From Microcoleus sp. FACHB-672 (lineage in GTDB: Bacteria > Cyanobacteriota > Cyanobacteriia > Cyanobacteriales > Oscillatoriaceae): DNA of 64,000 nt. The position numbers were made by a program, and so were the translations under genes. The stretch is from NCBI RefSeq assembly GCF_014695725.1, contig NZ_JACJOU010000007.1:62001-126000 (forward strand), written 5' to 3'. The notes beneath the pieces were generated by a model. That model did not search any database. It was not told where the DNA came from and saw nothing but the letters and a program-made list of their open reading frames with translations. Positions 16,285 to 25,092 of the stretch are shown piece by piece (within the stretch, counting starts at the first letter, position 1; each line of letters starts with the position of its first letter).

Positions 16285-18333
16285 CTATTTGTTTATTAAA
16301 CAAACCAATTGTGCCGCCGGCTCAGCATTTGGATCAAGAATAAAAATCTGATTCTCCTGGCACAATTCCTCAATCAATTGCTCAATCTGAGTATTTTCTA
16401 CTAAAGGAAACTGATCTAGGGCATTTTGAATCAGAATCTGACATCCCATCATTTGTTGAGTTTTCACTAAATTCAACAAAAATTCTTTAACATCGTGAAA
16501 GGGTTGAGCAAGTTCTTTCCGCACAACCGGCTTCTGCTGGTTAATACTAGAAGTGCCGGCAGATCCAGGGGTGTAAGTGGAGCCGCTAAAAACACCAAGA
16601 CTCTGCAATAAAGGACAATCCCGCAAAATCTTAGATTTGCGAATTAAAGCTTCTAAATCACTTAAGCTAGGCGTGTGATCTCCCACTACTAATTCGCCGG
16701 CACAGGCGGCATTGACTAAGCTATGGTAAGTTGCCAAATAGTGAACCGAAGTCATATCTGGAATGATGTGCCGGTTACGGTAGCCGGTGAAAATTTGATT
16801 GTAAAGTTTGTAACCTTGATTATTTGAAGTCCCGACTCCTTCCGCACGAATTAAGTGTACAGTTTGACAGAGATTTTGCTTAAGTGCCTTCTGACAAGCT
16901 TTCATCAAATTGCAGAAACTTATCAGGTTCGGTTCTTCTGTCCAAACAACGCCTATTCTTCCTAACTGTACCGGCAAATGATAACTAAGAGAATAACTGG
17001 CATAAGTTGGACTCGGTAAAAGTTTCGTTTGTATTCCGTGAACTTGCAGCGCATTGAGCGCTTCTCGCAACATCTGAATCAATTCGGGTGCTGAAAACTG
17101 ACGAATTCGAGAAACTTTTTCTTGAGTTTTGTTAAATTCCTTCAGCCACACTAATTGAAACGCTGCCAACGGATCTATCGGCGTACTATTGACATCCGAA
17201 TCGAATTCTGTTATTCCTTCAAACCTTTCTGTTTTGGCTTCTTGAAATAGCTGCCGGCCTAACATTAAAACATAGCGCGGACGAGTTTTTCCTCCAGGAA
17301 ATTTATCTTCTAAATGTTGACGATTTAACGGATAAATTGACGAAGCAGGTAGATAATTAGCTTGTCGGTGTAGTGAATACAGCCGACTCGCCCATAACGT
17401 TTCCGCTTGATCTAAGGTAATTGGTTGCAAGCGAATCGGCAAATCAATTCGAGCCTGATCGGCTTGTTGAATCCGTTTAGAATTTTGTTTCCAAGTATTT
17501 GTAACAATACTAACAATGACTAAAAAATTTTTCAACTTTTGATTATGAATAATTGAATTTACATTAAACAAAGCTTGTAAATTAATAAATCCATCTAACG
17601 CTCGATCAATATTATCTAAATTGTCAAAACATAATACGATGGGCTGAGTTGACGCAGAAATTTTTCCAAAGTTACCCAGAATTTTTAGCGCAACCTCTTC
17701 AGTTTCAATCGCCCGTTTTACTTTTAAAGCTTTTAGAGTTTCTTCATCTAAATCGTCACCTTTTAACCATTCACAGGCCAAAGGATACATTTCTGGATTT
17801 GTCAGTTCATAAAGCACTCCAAAAAATTCATTTGCATTGTAAATTCCGCTGGGAAACGTTACCTTTAAATTGTGAATAAATAGATTCCGTTCACCGAGTA
17901 ACTGCTTTCTTAAACCTTCGTCTCTAAAAGCAGATAAACTCTTCAACCAAAGTAATAACTGAGATTGGTGCCGACCCTGTGGTACATACATCAAACTATC
18001 AACCGTATTTCTTAGGGTATGACGCCAGATAAAATCACTATCTGGCCACGGCCCAATGTATGCAAAAAAAGCTTTTGAGTTAAGTAACTTTTTCAGCCGG
18101 CCTAATAGATAACTTTTCCCAGAACCCGAATCGCCGGCAAGCAAAATCGTGCGTGTGCGTTGATCTTGTGCCACTTTATCAAGAAGTTCCTCAATTTCAG
18201 TCACCACTTCTTGATGAATTGAATCAACCGTTAATGCAGGATCTTGATCCTCCTGCCAAAAATTACCGGGTCTAAAAGTCGTCGAGTCAAAAGGATTCAC
18301 AGCTTGCCGAATGATTTGATGAATAAATGCCAC
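16285..18333 (-). CDS. Large P-loop ATPase, paralogue of the next gene (DUF2791/ORC-like AAA candidate)
   Basis: The 682-residue protein begins with a conserved lead (NPFD...GNFWQEDQDPALTV), then Walker A GDSGSGKS at 67-74. Further on come ACEWLKGDDLDEE near 190-202 and Walker B IVLCFDNLDNI near 231-241, followed by NFLVIVSIVTNTW, a sensor-like strand. The WLKGD element and the ORC-like Walker B recall DUF2791 (BrxD-type) ATPases, but I cannot confirm this. The C-terminal ~280 residues are shared with the paralogue and unrecognised. The start is GTG at 18333 with GAGGT 6 nt upstream. It is the last gene of a three-gene minus-strand set. Confidence 0.75.
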   Translation of the reverse strand: MAFIHQIIRQAVNPFDSTTFRPGNFWQEDQDPALTVDSIHQEVVTEIEELLDKVAQDQRTRTILLAGDSGSGKSYLLGRLKKLLNSKAFFAYIGPWPDSDFIWRHTLRNTVDSLMYVPQGRHQSQLLLWLKSLSAFRDEGLRKQLLGERNLFIHNLKVTFPSGIYNANEFFGVLYELTNPEMYPLACEWLKGDDLDEETLKALKVKRAIETEEVALKILGNFGKISASTQPIVLCFDNLDNIDRALDGFINLQALFNVNSIIHNQKLKNFLVIVSIVTNTWKQNSKRIQQADQARIDLPIRLQPITLDQAETLWASRLYSLHRQANYLPASSIYPLNRQHLEDKFPGGKTRPRYVLMLGRQLFQEAKTERFEGITEFDSDVNSTPIDPLAAFQLVWLKEFNKTQEKVSRIRQFSAPELIQMLREALNALQVHGIQTKLLPSPTYASYSLSYHLPVQLGRIGVVWTEEPNLISFCNLMKACQKALKQNLCQTVHLIRAEGVGTSNNQGYKLYNQIFTGYRNRHIIPDMTSVHYLATYHSLVNAACAGELVVGDHTPSLSDLEALIRKSKILRDCPLLQSLGVFSGSTYTPGSAGTSSINQQKPVVRKELAQPFHDVKEFLLNLVKTQQMMGCQILIQNALDQFPLVENTQIEQLIEELCQENQIFILDPNAEPAAQLVCLINK

Positions 18334-18474
18334 ACTGATACCTCTCGATAGTGAAGAATTTCTCGTTACTAATCTTTAGCAACGTCTGGAGAAAAACTTT
18401 GCTTCTCCTTCTTCTTTGTGAACGCCTGCATCCCGATCTGATTTTATTCAGTCTATTGGAATCGAGATTTTTTC

Positions 18475-20541
18475 TCACTCATCTGTTCTGGCTGCATAAA
18501 CTAATTGATCTTCTAACTTGGCTTGCGGATCAAGAATTTTCACTTTATGATTCTCCTCACACAAATGTTCAATCAAAAGATTAACTTGAACTTCATTAAC
18601 CTGAATAAACTGATTGAGGGTTTCTTGAATCAAGCGCTGCCGTGCTAAACATTGCTGATTAAGCACCCGATTCAGAAGAAAATCCTCAACCGGTTTCCAC
18701 TCTGCCTTATTTTCCTCGCTAATAACCAGAGGCGGAACAATTTCTAAATCTTGCAAAAGCGAACACTGGTGTAAAATTTTAGATTCGCGAATTAATGCTT
18801 CTAGTTCTTTGAGATCAGGTGTTTGCTCACCCACAACTAAGTCCCCAGAATAAGCATCATTCACTAAACTGTGATACGTCGCAAGATACTGCACAGAAAA
18901 TAAATCTGGCATAAAGTGATTGTGGTGAGACTCCGTGAAAAGTTGCGTGTAAAGTTTATATCCTAAATTACTGGGAGTCCCAACGCCTTCAAACCGAATT
19001 AGGTGCAAAGCTTGACATAATTTTTCATCCACAGCTTCTTGACAAATTTTGATCAAATTGCAAAATTTAGTCATATTTTGGTCTTCACTCCAAACCACTC
19101 CAATTCGTTCAGAATGACCCGGAAGCTGGTAGCTGAGGGAATAGCTGGCATAGGTTCGACTCGGCAAAAGTCGTGGTTGAATTTCTTCAACTTGTAACGC
19201 CGCCAAGGCTTCTGCCAACATTTGAATTAATTCGGGTGAAGAGAATTGACGAATTCGAGAAATTCGCTGCTGAGTTTGATTTAATTTCCGCAACCATACC
19301 AATTTAAATGCGGCTAATGAATCAAAAGACTCCTCAACAACCGGCTGCATTTGAACGGGAGGCGCTACTGTTTCGCTGACTTCAGAATGTGAATTCTCAG
19401 GAGGAACAATGGGCGGATTGTCATAACGAACCAATCCAACTTTACAATCCTGAAATAACTGCCGGCCTAAAATCAGCACATTTCTTGGTCTCGTTTTCCC
19501 CCCAGGAAATTTTTCTTCTAGCACTTGCCTGGTTAACGGGTAAATCGGAGACGGAGGCGGGGAAGACGCTTGCCGGTGTAAAATATGCAGCCGGCTTTTC
19601 CAAAGTGCTTCCGATTGATCTAAGGTAATTTGTTTGAGTTTAATCACTGCATCAACCCGATCTTTATCTGTCGGTTGAACACGATGAGAATTCTGCCGCC
19701 ATGTATCAGTAATAATGCTGATCATGACGAGAAAATTTTTCAGCTTTTGATTGTGAATGACTGAGTTCACACTAAACAATGTTTGCAGATCGATGCCTCC
19801 ATCTGGCAAACGCGCAATATTATCTAATTGATCAAAGCACAACACAATTGGCTGAGTTTCTGCCGCAATTCTCCCAAAATTGGCTAAAATTTTCTGCGCA
19901 GCATCTTCGGTTTCAATCGAATGTTGCACCCGCAGCAATTTCAAACTATCCTCATCTAAATCATCACCTCGTAACCACTCACAGGCGAGGCTAGATAATT
20001 TGGGATTGGTTAAGTCATATAAAACCCCAAAAAACTCAGCAGCATTGTAGATACCGGCAGGATAAGCTTCTCTCAGATTGCGAATAAAAATTTGCCGATC
20101 ACCTCGGATGAGGTCGATAATACTGCGCTGTTTAAACTCCGATAAACCTTTCAGCCAAATTAACAATTGAGAGTCTTCCTGCCCTTCCGGCACCTCCAGC
20201 AAACTATCAACCGTATACCGCAAAATGTGCCGCCAAATATAATCGCTGGCAGTAAATGGCTCAATATAGACAAAAAAGGCTTTGGGATTCAGAATGCGTT
20301 TGATCCGGCCTAACAAATAAGTTTTACCAGAGCCGGTTTCGCCTTCTAACATCATTGTGCGCGTGCGATTATCCCCGCCAACTTGAGCCAAAAGTTGTTC
20401 AATTTCAGCAACAGCATCTTGATGAATTGACTCTACCGTGAGGGCGGGATCTTGTTGTTCTTGCCAAAAGTTACCCGACCAAAACGTTTCAGCGTCAAAG
20501 GGGTTAGGTTCTCTTTGAATAATCAGATCGATAGATGCCAT
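18475..20541 (-). CDS. Large P-loop ATPase, paralogue of the downstream gene
   Basis: The protein is collinear with the 682-residue ATPase downstream and shares most motifs. These are NPFDAETFWSGNFWQEQQDP, Walker A GETGSGKT, ACEWLRGDDLDED, Walker B IVLCFDQLDNI, PSRTYASYSLSYQLPGHSER and SVQYLATYHSLVNDAYSGDL. It carries an extra Pro/Glu-rich insert (about residues 375-405) that the partner lacks. The pair therefore arose by duplication and may form a hetero-oligomer. I place the start at ATG 20541 because MASIDLI aligns with the paralogue's MAFIHQI. A longer frame begins at 20607. It is preceded by the winged-helix gene and followed 141 bp later by its paralogue. Confidence 0.75.
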   Translation of the reverse strand: MASIDLIIQREPNPFDAETFWSGNFWQEQQDPALTVESIHQDAVAEIEQLLAQVGGDNRTRTMMLEGETGSGKTYLLGRIKRILNPKAFFVYIEPFTASDYIWRHILRYTVDSLLEVPEGQEDSQLLIWLKGLSEFKQRSIIDLIRGDRQIFIRNLREAYPAGIYNAAEFFGVLYDLTNPKLSSLACEWLRGDDLDEDSLKLLRVQHSIETEDAAQKILANFGRIAAETQPIVLCFDQLDNIARLPDGGIDLQTLFSVNSVIHNQKLKNFLVMISIITDTWRQNSHRVQPTDKDRVDAVIKLKQITLDQSEALWKSRLHILHRQASSPPPSPIYPLTRQVLEEKFPGGKTRPRNVLILGRQLFQDCKVGLVRYDNPPIVPPENSHSEVSETVAPPVQMQPVVEESFDSLAAFKLVWLRKLNQTQQRISRIRQFSSPELIQMLAEALAALQVEEIQPRLLPSRTYASYSLSYQLPGHSERIGVVWSEDQNMTKFCNLIKICQEAVDEKLCQALHLIRFEGVGTPSNLGYKLYTQLFTESHHNHFMPDLFSVQYLATYHSLVNDAYSGDLVVGEQTPDLKELEALIRESKILHQCSLLQDLEIVPPLVISEENKAEWKPVEDFLLNRVLNQQCLARQRLIQETLNQFIQVNEVQVNLLIEHLCEENHKVKILDPQAKLEDQLVYAARTDE

Positions 20542-20628
20542 AGTAGTCGTTAAGAGTAAAGAGTGAAGATTTAGGTTTTTGTCTTTTATTCTTGGCGAAT
20601 CACCCAAGATAAAAGACCGCAGATTGCT

Positions 20629-21528
20629 TTAAATCACGATAATGAAAAACAGTGGCCCTCCCACATCTTGGGGAATACCGGCTTCAATTTGTTCCGGCGT
20701 GTAGGCAATTGCTTCTTGCAAAGAACTTAATTCTATTTTGTCATTGCGTTGTAACCGATAAAGCGCACGATTTAACTCCTCCCCAGACATCTGCGATTGT
20801 AACTTCTGCCGCAGTTGAAAAATTGGCAAATAATTTTCTGTAGCGAGTTCTCTATCTAAATCGCGAATCATTTGCAAAATATCTGCATCACTTAACTGAT
20901 TTACTACAGCCGGCAGTGTTTCCTGTTTTTCTTCAGTTACGGGGTGGGAATCTGCCTCTTTTTTTAACGGTAGGGGAGGGGGAAGTTCTGGCTCATTTTG
21001 TGGCAAAGCTGCCGGCTTCTCTCGCAAGGATTTCCGCAAAAAGCGCAAGTAATGGGTGAGCATATCTAAACTAATCACAGGTGCGGTTCCGTTGGGGTTG
21101 CACTCGTCTTGCAGATACTCCACACCTCGCTGTGTCAGCCAAACTTCATTAATTTGCGTTTTGTCTGCCTTAATTAAACCCCGTTCTGCTAAACCTTGGA
21201 TGATTGCCTGCCGGCTATTCGCGCTAAGCCCAGTTTGTGCCGGCGTGATGCTAGACTCAGCGCAAGCCTTAAGCACCTGGACTTCTGACTGGGCGATCGG
21301 CAACCGCGTGGTGTCTAGTTTGAGCAGCGATTTCCCTGGCGGGGCGATCGACAGTTGCAGCACCTCACAGCTATAAGCCACTAACTCGCGATCACACAGG
21401 TTGCGGCAGATGCTATCTCGTTCTGCGGCTTTCGTTTGAGGATTGGGCTTAATTTTGCTAATCGGTGCCCGGTAATCGGGAAAACCTAATAACTCTAACA
21501 GAAACTTCAGCTCAAGCACGTCCATCAA
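20629..21528 (-). CDS. Winged-helix protein of the double-ATPase operon
   Basis: The 299-residue protein has an N-terminal region with two winged-helix-like stretches (QTKAAERDSICRNLCDRELV; SANSRQAIIQGLAERGLIKA ending in WLTQRGVEYL). A Pro/Glu-rich linker follows at about 175-205. The C-terminal winged-helix-like domain reads YLPIFQLRQKLQSQMSGEEL, then NRALYRLQRNDKIELSSL, ending in the hydrophobic LFFIIVI. It is probably a DNA-binding or adaptor subunit for the two ATPases encoded 21 bp (to the longer ATPase frame) and about 2.3 kb downstream. No catalytic motif is seen. The family is not recognised by name. Confidence 0.6.
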   Translation of the reverse strand: MMDVLELKFLLELLGFPDYRAPISKIKPNPQTKAAERDSICRNLCDRELVAYSCEVLQLSIAPPGKSLLKLDTTRLPIAQSEVQVLKACAESSITPAQTGLSANSRQAIIQGLAERGLIKADKTQINEVWLTQRGVEYLQDECNPNGTAPVISLDMLTHYLRFLRKSLREKPAALPQNEPELPPPLPLKKEADSHPVTEEKQETLPAVVNQLSDADILQMIRDLDRELATENYLPIFQLRQKLQSQMSGEELNRALYRLQRNDKIELSSLQEAIAYTPEQIEAGIPQDVGGPLFFIIVI

Positions 21529-22029
21529 ATCACCCTTGCCTGACTCACAACTACGCCCAAATCCTAGTTTAGATTGCAGCGATCTCCAATTGAGGCTAGT
21601 AGGCTTGCCGGCTTAAATAATAAATTTAATTAAATATTTATCAAGATTTCTTAATCAACGGATATGCCATCTCAGGCAGTGAAAAAATGCCATCGGCAGA
21701 ATCCCCTAGCTAGTTTGTAAGGCCAGTGCCGGCGCACACTCCCGCGCCGGCTGCCACTTAAAGGCATCTGTTGCAAATGAGTTGATGAATGCAATTCTCC
21801 CTTGGGCACGCTTCGCCAACCTCACCGACATTGATCGGCAGTAAAATTTGACAAAAATCACGATTTGCGTGCGTCATATAGCCGGCTATTTTAACAAAAG
21901 TGAAATATATAATATCAGATCCGGATGAATCAATCTCGTTATAAATACGCTTGCATAAAGCTGAAAGTCTTGGTTTATATAGTTTTCAAGCCCTAAAATT
22001 CAAGCAAAAATCTAACACCCAAAATCAAT
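21529..22029. other. Intergenic region between the ATPase operon and the HTH gene
   Basis: About 500 bp separate two divergently transcribed genes. The middle (21700-21770) is GC-rich with several GCCGG(C) sites; the right part (21880-22020) is AT-rich and probably holds the rightward promoter. I see no open reading frame, RNA gene, or terminal inverted repeats that would mark an intact insertion sequence. Confidence 0.4.
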
Positions 22030-22506
22030 ATGACAGGAGTTCTCAACTTAAATATTACAGAAACCCGCGAACACCTTAAAACACTGCTGACTCAGCAAAA
22101 AACTGCTCAAGGGAAAGAAAGAGTTCAAGCACTGTACCTCCTAAAAATTGGCCAAGTCAAAACGGTTCAAGACTTAGCAGTAGCACTAGGCAGGAATCGA
22201 GTCACCCTGCAGCGGTGGTTGCAAAAGTACAGATCCGAAGGACTCGACGGCTTGCTAGAGGTGAAAAAAAGCCAAGGCAGAAAGCCGGCGATTCCCAGAG
22301 AGGTGATGGAACATCTGCAAATGCGGCTGCACGAATCCCCGGCATTTCAAAGTTATGGAGAAGTCAAAATTTGGTTACAAGAACAATGTGGTGTCCAAGC
22401 TTCGTACAAAGTCGTGCATGAAGCCGTTCGTTACAGGCTCAAAGTGAACCTGAAACGCGCTAAACCCAGAAGCCTGAGAAAAGCTGCCGGTAAATTGAAA
22501 GATTAA
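22030..22506 (+). CDS. IS630-type helix-turn-helix protein without catalytic domain
   Basis: The 158-residue protein has the DNA-binding half of an IS630/Tc1-type transposase. A first HTH, VQDLAVALGRNRVTLQRWLQ at about residues 49-68, is followed by GLDGLLEVKKSQGRKP. A second helix-turn-helix region (FQSYGEVKIWLQEQCGVQAS then YKVVHEAVRYRL) comes next, and a basic tail RAKPRSLRKA. The DDE catalytic domain that should follow is absent and the frame stops cleanly at 22506. It may be the first ORF of a split element, a relic, or a domesticated regulator. No second ORF follows; instead a short repeat begins 6 bp later. Confidence 0.7.
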   Translation: MTGVLNLNITETREHLKTLLTQQKTAQGKERVQALYLLKIGQVKTVQDLAVALGRNRVTLQRWLQKYRSEGLDGLLEVKKSQGRKPAIPREVMEHLQMRLHESPAFQSYGEVKIWLQEQCGVQASYKVVHEAVRYRLKVNLKRAKPRSLRKAAGKLKD

Positions 22507-22511
22507 ACCGG

Positions 22512-22667
22512 CATGGGGCATGGGGCAAGGCTGCGCCAACCTAAAGGTAGGGGCATAGTGAATAAATAAAATAATAGAGAATACTCAGCCCTTCCCCACT
22601 CCCCAACTCACCCACTCGCTTAGTCTCCCTGCCCCACTCAGCACTCAGGACTGAAGACTCAGCACTC
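22512..22667 (+). repeat. Left copy of an intergenic repeat (inverted relative to 23645-23761)
   Basis: The segment starts with CATGGGGCATGGGGC and passes through GAATAAATAAAATAATAGAG and AATACTCA. It then contains CCTTCCCCACTCCCC-type C-rich sequence and ends in CTCAGCACTCAGGACT-type units. The reverse complement of 23645-23761 shows the same blocks in the same order. About 1 kb lies between the copies and contains a single gene. Confidence 0.75.
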
Positions 22668-22756
22668 CTCCGCGCCGGCATCGTCCCAAAGGTGGATGGG
22701 TGAGCAAGAGGCACAATGGAAAATAGAGGCAATCCTTGGCATTTCACATTACCTCT

Positions 22757-23641
22757 ATGAGTTTTAGTTTATTTGACCTGTTTTGGGTTTTTATCGCCTT
22801 TGCCTCCCTGCAGCCGGCATTCCAAAAACGTTCTCTAGAATTCCGTCGCGTCCAAGCACTTAAACAATTTGAGCAAGATCGCAACAGTCGCGTTATCTTC
22901 CTCATCCACCGGCAAGAATCTGTCAGCCTTCTCGGCATTCCCCTGTCGCGCTACATCAGCATCGAAGACTCAGAGCAAGTCTTGCGGGCGATACGCCTCA
23001 CGCCGCCTGATGTCCCCATCGATCTGATTCTGCACACCCCAGGCGGCTTAGTTCTCGCCACCGAACAAATTGCGAGAGCGTTAATTCGCCACAAAGCCAA
23101 AGTTACCGTCTTTGTGCCCCACTATGCCATGAGTGGCGGCACCATGCTGGCACTTGCCGCCGATGAAATCATCATGGACGAGAACGCCGTTTTAGGGCCG
23201 GTTGATCCGCAACTCGGCAACTTCCCCGCCGCCAGTATTATTAAAGTCGTTGAAGACAAACCCATCAGCGAAATTGACGACCAAACGCTGATCATGGCAG
23301 ACTTGTCGCGCAAGGCGATTCGCCAAGTACAGCGGTTCGTGCGGACTTTGCTAGAAGATAATTTCCCCCGGCAGAAAATTGCCCCAGAAGACATCGACAA
23401 CATCATCGAAAAACTAACAACCGGCCAAATCACTCACGACTGTCCAATTACTGTTGAGGAAGCCACCGAACTGGGATTACCCATCACCGCCGGTTTACCC
23501 ACATCCATTTACTCGCTCATGGATCTCTATCCCCAACCCCAAGGAGGCCGGCCAACCGTACAATACATTCCCATGCCTTATCAACCCCGTCCCGCCTTGC
23601 CCCAACCACAATCTCAACCGGCATCATCGCTGAAGGGTTAG
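22757..23641 (+). CDS. SDH-family Clp-fold serine proteinase (membrane-anchored)
   Basis: The protein is about 294 residues from the ATG at 22757. A hydrophobic N-terminus (FSLFDLFWVFIAFASLQPAF) is followed by a Clp/SppA-like crotonase fold: DLILHTPGGLVLATEQIARA (oxyanion-loop region), then HYAMSGGTMLALAADEIIMD with the likely nucleophilic Ser in MSGG, then AVLGPVDPQLG. This matches the SDH (Ser-Asp-His) family related to archaeal DUF114 membrane proteases. It probably trims membrane or stress-damaged proteins. The C-terminus is Pro/Gln-rich. The track of in-frame codons extends to a TTG at 22736, but the ATG precedes the hydrophobic segment directly. Repeats flank it on both sides. Confidence 0.82.
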   Translation: MSFSLFDLFWVFIAFASLQPAFQKRSLEFRRVQALKQFEQDRNSRVIFLIHRQESVSLLGIPLSRYISIEDSEQVLRAIRLTPPDVPIDLILHTPGGLVLATEQIARALIRHKAKVTVFVPHYAMSGGTMLALAADEIIMDENAVLGPVDPQLGNFPAASIIKVVEDKPISEIDDQTLIMADLSRKAIRQVQRFVRTLLEDNFPRQKIAPEDIDNIIEKLTTGQITHDCPITVEEATELGLPITAGLPTSIYSLMDLYPQPQGGRPTVQYIPMPYQPRPALPQPQSQPASSLKG

Positions 23642-23644
23642 GAA

Positions 23645-23761
23645 GAGTCCTGAGTCCTGAGTGCTGAGTCCTAAGTGAGGGAGGGAGAGTGGGGAAGAGA
23701 GTCGAAGAGGGGCGGGGGTGAGTATTCTCTATTATTTATTCACTATGCCCCATGCCCCATG
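23645..23761 (-). repeat. Right copy of the intergenic repeat (inverted relative to 22512-22667)
   Basis: Reading plus strand: GAGTCCTGAGTCCTGAGTGC, a G-rich block with GTGGGGAAGAG, then TGAGTATTCTCTATTATTTA and CCCCATGCCCCATG. It begins 4 bp after the protease stop and ends 12 bp before the ATG of the glycosyltransferase gene. It therefore occupies the whole spacer and leaves no room for a normal ribosome binding site. Confidence 0.75.
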
Positions 23762-23773
23762 CTCCATTCCCCA

Positions 23774-25006
23774 ATGAACATTCTGATGCTTTCCTCTACC
23801 TTCCCTTATCCACCCAGCCGGGGGGGAACTGAACTCAGAACGTTTAACCTGCTCAAATATCTAAACCGGCACCATCACGTCACGCTGGTGACACAGCGCC
23901 ACGCAGACGTTCAAGATGCGGAAGTTGAAGAACTGCGCCAGTGGGTCAGTGATTTGGTGATTTTTCCCTTGCCGGCAGCACCCCAGCCGCAACGAGGACT
24001 GATCGCCCTCTCTGGCAAGGTGGGACGCTTTCTCACTTCAATGGTTAAAGTGACACCGCCTAACGTCCTGTATCGCTACTCGCCGGCAATGCAGGCTTGG
24101 GTGGATAATTATCTGCAAACTGGCCACTGTGATGTGATTACTTGCGAGCATAGCGTGAATGAAATCTACATCAAGCCCCAGTTTCGTAACTCGGTTCGCA
24201 CCGTCGTGAATATTCACAGTTCTGTTTCCGGCTGGGTTCGCAGCCATTTGGAAATGGCAGCTTCGCCCTACGCTGTGCGGGATCGCCTTTATCTCAATTT
24301 GTTATTAGAACGCTACGAAAAGCGCTATTGCTCTAAATTTACTCAAATAGTTGTGACTACAAAAGAGGATAAAAGTCAAGTTCAAAAATTCAGCGCCGGC
24401 ACTCCCATTGAAGTAATCCCCAACGGCGTGGATTTAGAGCTGTATCCCTATCGATCTCAAGATCCCAGTAATCATCGCCTGGTGTTTGTCGGGGCGATGG
24501 ACGCCTCCCACAATATTGATGCCGCCCAGTTTTTTGTCCTAGAAGTGCTGCCGGTGCTGCAACAGCGCTATCCTGAAGCGACATTTAGCATCGTGGGGAC
24601 AAGACCGGCACCGGAGGTTTTGGCACTCGCCAGCCGGCCTGGAGTGACTGTAACGGGGAACGTCCCTTCCATTGCCGAACAATTGCATCAAGCCAGCATT
24701 TGCGTGATTCCGCTGCGAACCGGCTACGGGATCAAGAACAAAACCCTAGAAGCGATGGCAGCCGGAGTGCCGGTGGTGAGCGGAGATCGCGGATTAGAAG
24801 GGTTAGATGTTGATATCTCTAAGCCGGTCAAGGCATTGCGTGCGAACCGGGTAGAGGAGTATATTGCTGCCATCAGTCGGCTGTTTGAAGATGGCCGGCT
24901 CAGAGAGCAGCTGTCTCGCAATGCGCGAGCACTGATCGAAACGGAATATACTTGGGAAGCTGTCGGTCAACGCTATGAAAAAGTTTTGAGTGTTGTTAAG
25001 TGCTAG
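23774..25006 (+). CDS. Glycosyltransferase, GT4 family
   Basis: The 410-residue GT-B enzyme starts MNILMLSSTFPYPPSRGGTE, the typical N-terminal loop of GT4 enzymes. Donor-binding motifs follow in the second half: VIPNGVDLELYPY, LVFVGAMDASHNIDAAQFF, and RTGYGIKNKTLEAMAAGVPV with the E-x7-E pattern. It resembles enzymes that build extracellular glycans in cyanobacteria; substrate unknown. The ATG at 23774 fits the family N-terminus. A longer frame starts in the repeat at 23675 but would add a low-complexity leader. There is no obvious Shine-Dalgarno sequence, because the preceding bases belong to the repeat. Confidence 0.87.
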   Translation: MNILMLSSTFPYPPSRGGTELRTFNLLKYLNRHHHVTLVTQRHADVQDAEVEELRQWVSDLVIFPLPAAPQPQRGLIALSGKVGRFLTSMVKVTPPNVLYRYSPAMQAWVDNYLQTGHCDVITCEHSVNEIYIKPQFRNSVRTVVNIHSSVSGWVRSHLEMAASPYAVRDRLYLNLLLERYEKRYCSKFTQIVVTTKEDKSQVQKFSAGTPIEVIPNGVDLELYPYRSQDPSNHRLVFVGAMDASHNIDAAQFFVLEVLPVLQQRYPEATFSIVGTRPAPEVLALASRPGVTVTGNVPSIAEQLHQASICVIPLRTGYGIKNKTLEAMAAGVPVVSGDRGLEGLDVDISKPVKALRANRVEEYIAAISRLFEDGRLREQLSRNARALIETEYTWEAVGQRYEKVLSVVKC

Positions 25007-25092
25007 TTGCTAAGTGCCGGTTGTGAATTGCCAGTCAATTACAAACCCCTAGCCCCAGCGCCCAAATGCCCCTAGCCATTCGCCATTCGCCG

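Noticed and set aside
16285-21528. BREX phage-defence system
   Set aside because: The ATPases recall BrxD-type DUF2791 proteins, but there is no PglX methylase, PglZ phosphatase, BrxC or BrxL gene in the block, so a BREX call is not supported.
22030-22506. Intact IS630 insertion sequence
   Set aside because: Only the helix-turn-helix half is present; no DDE domain and no terminal inverted repeats were found.
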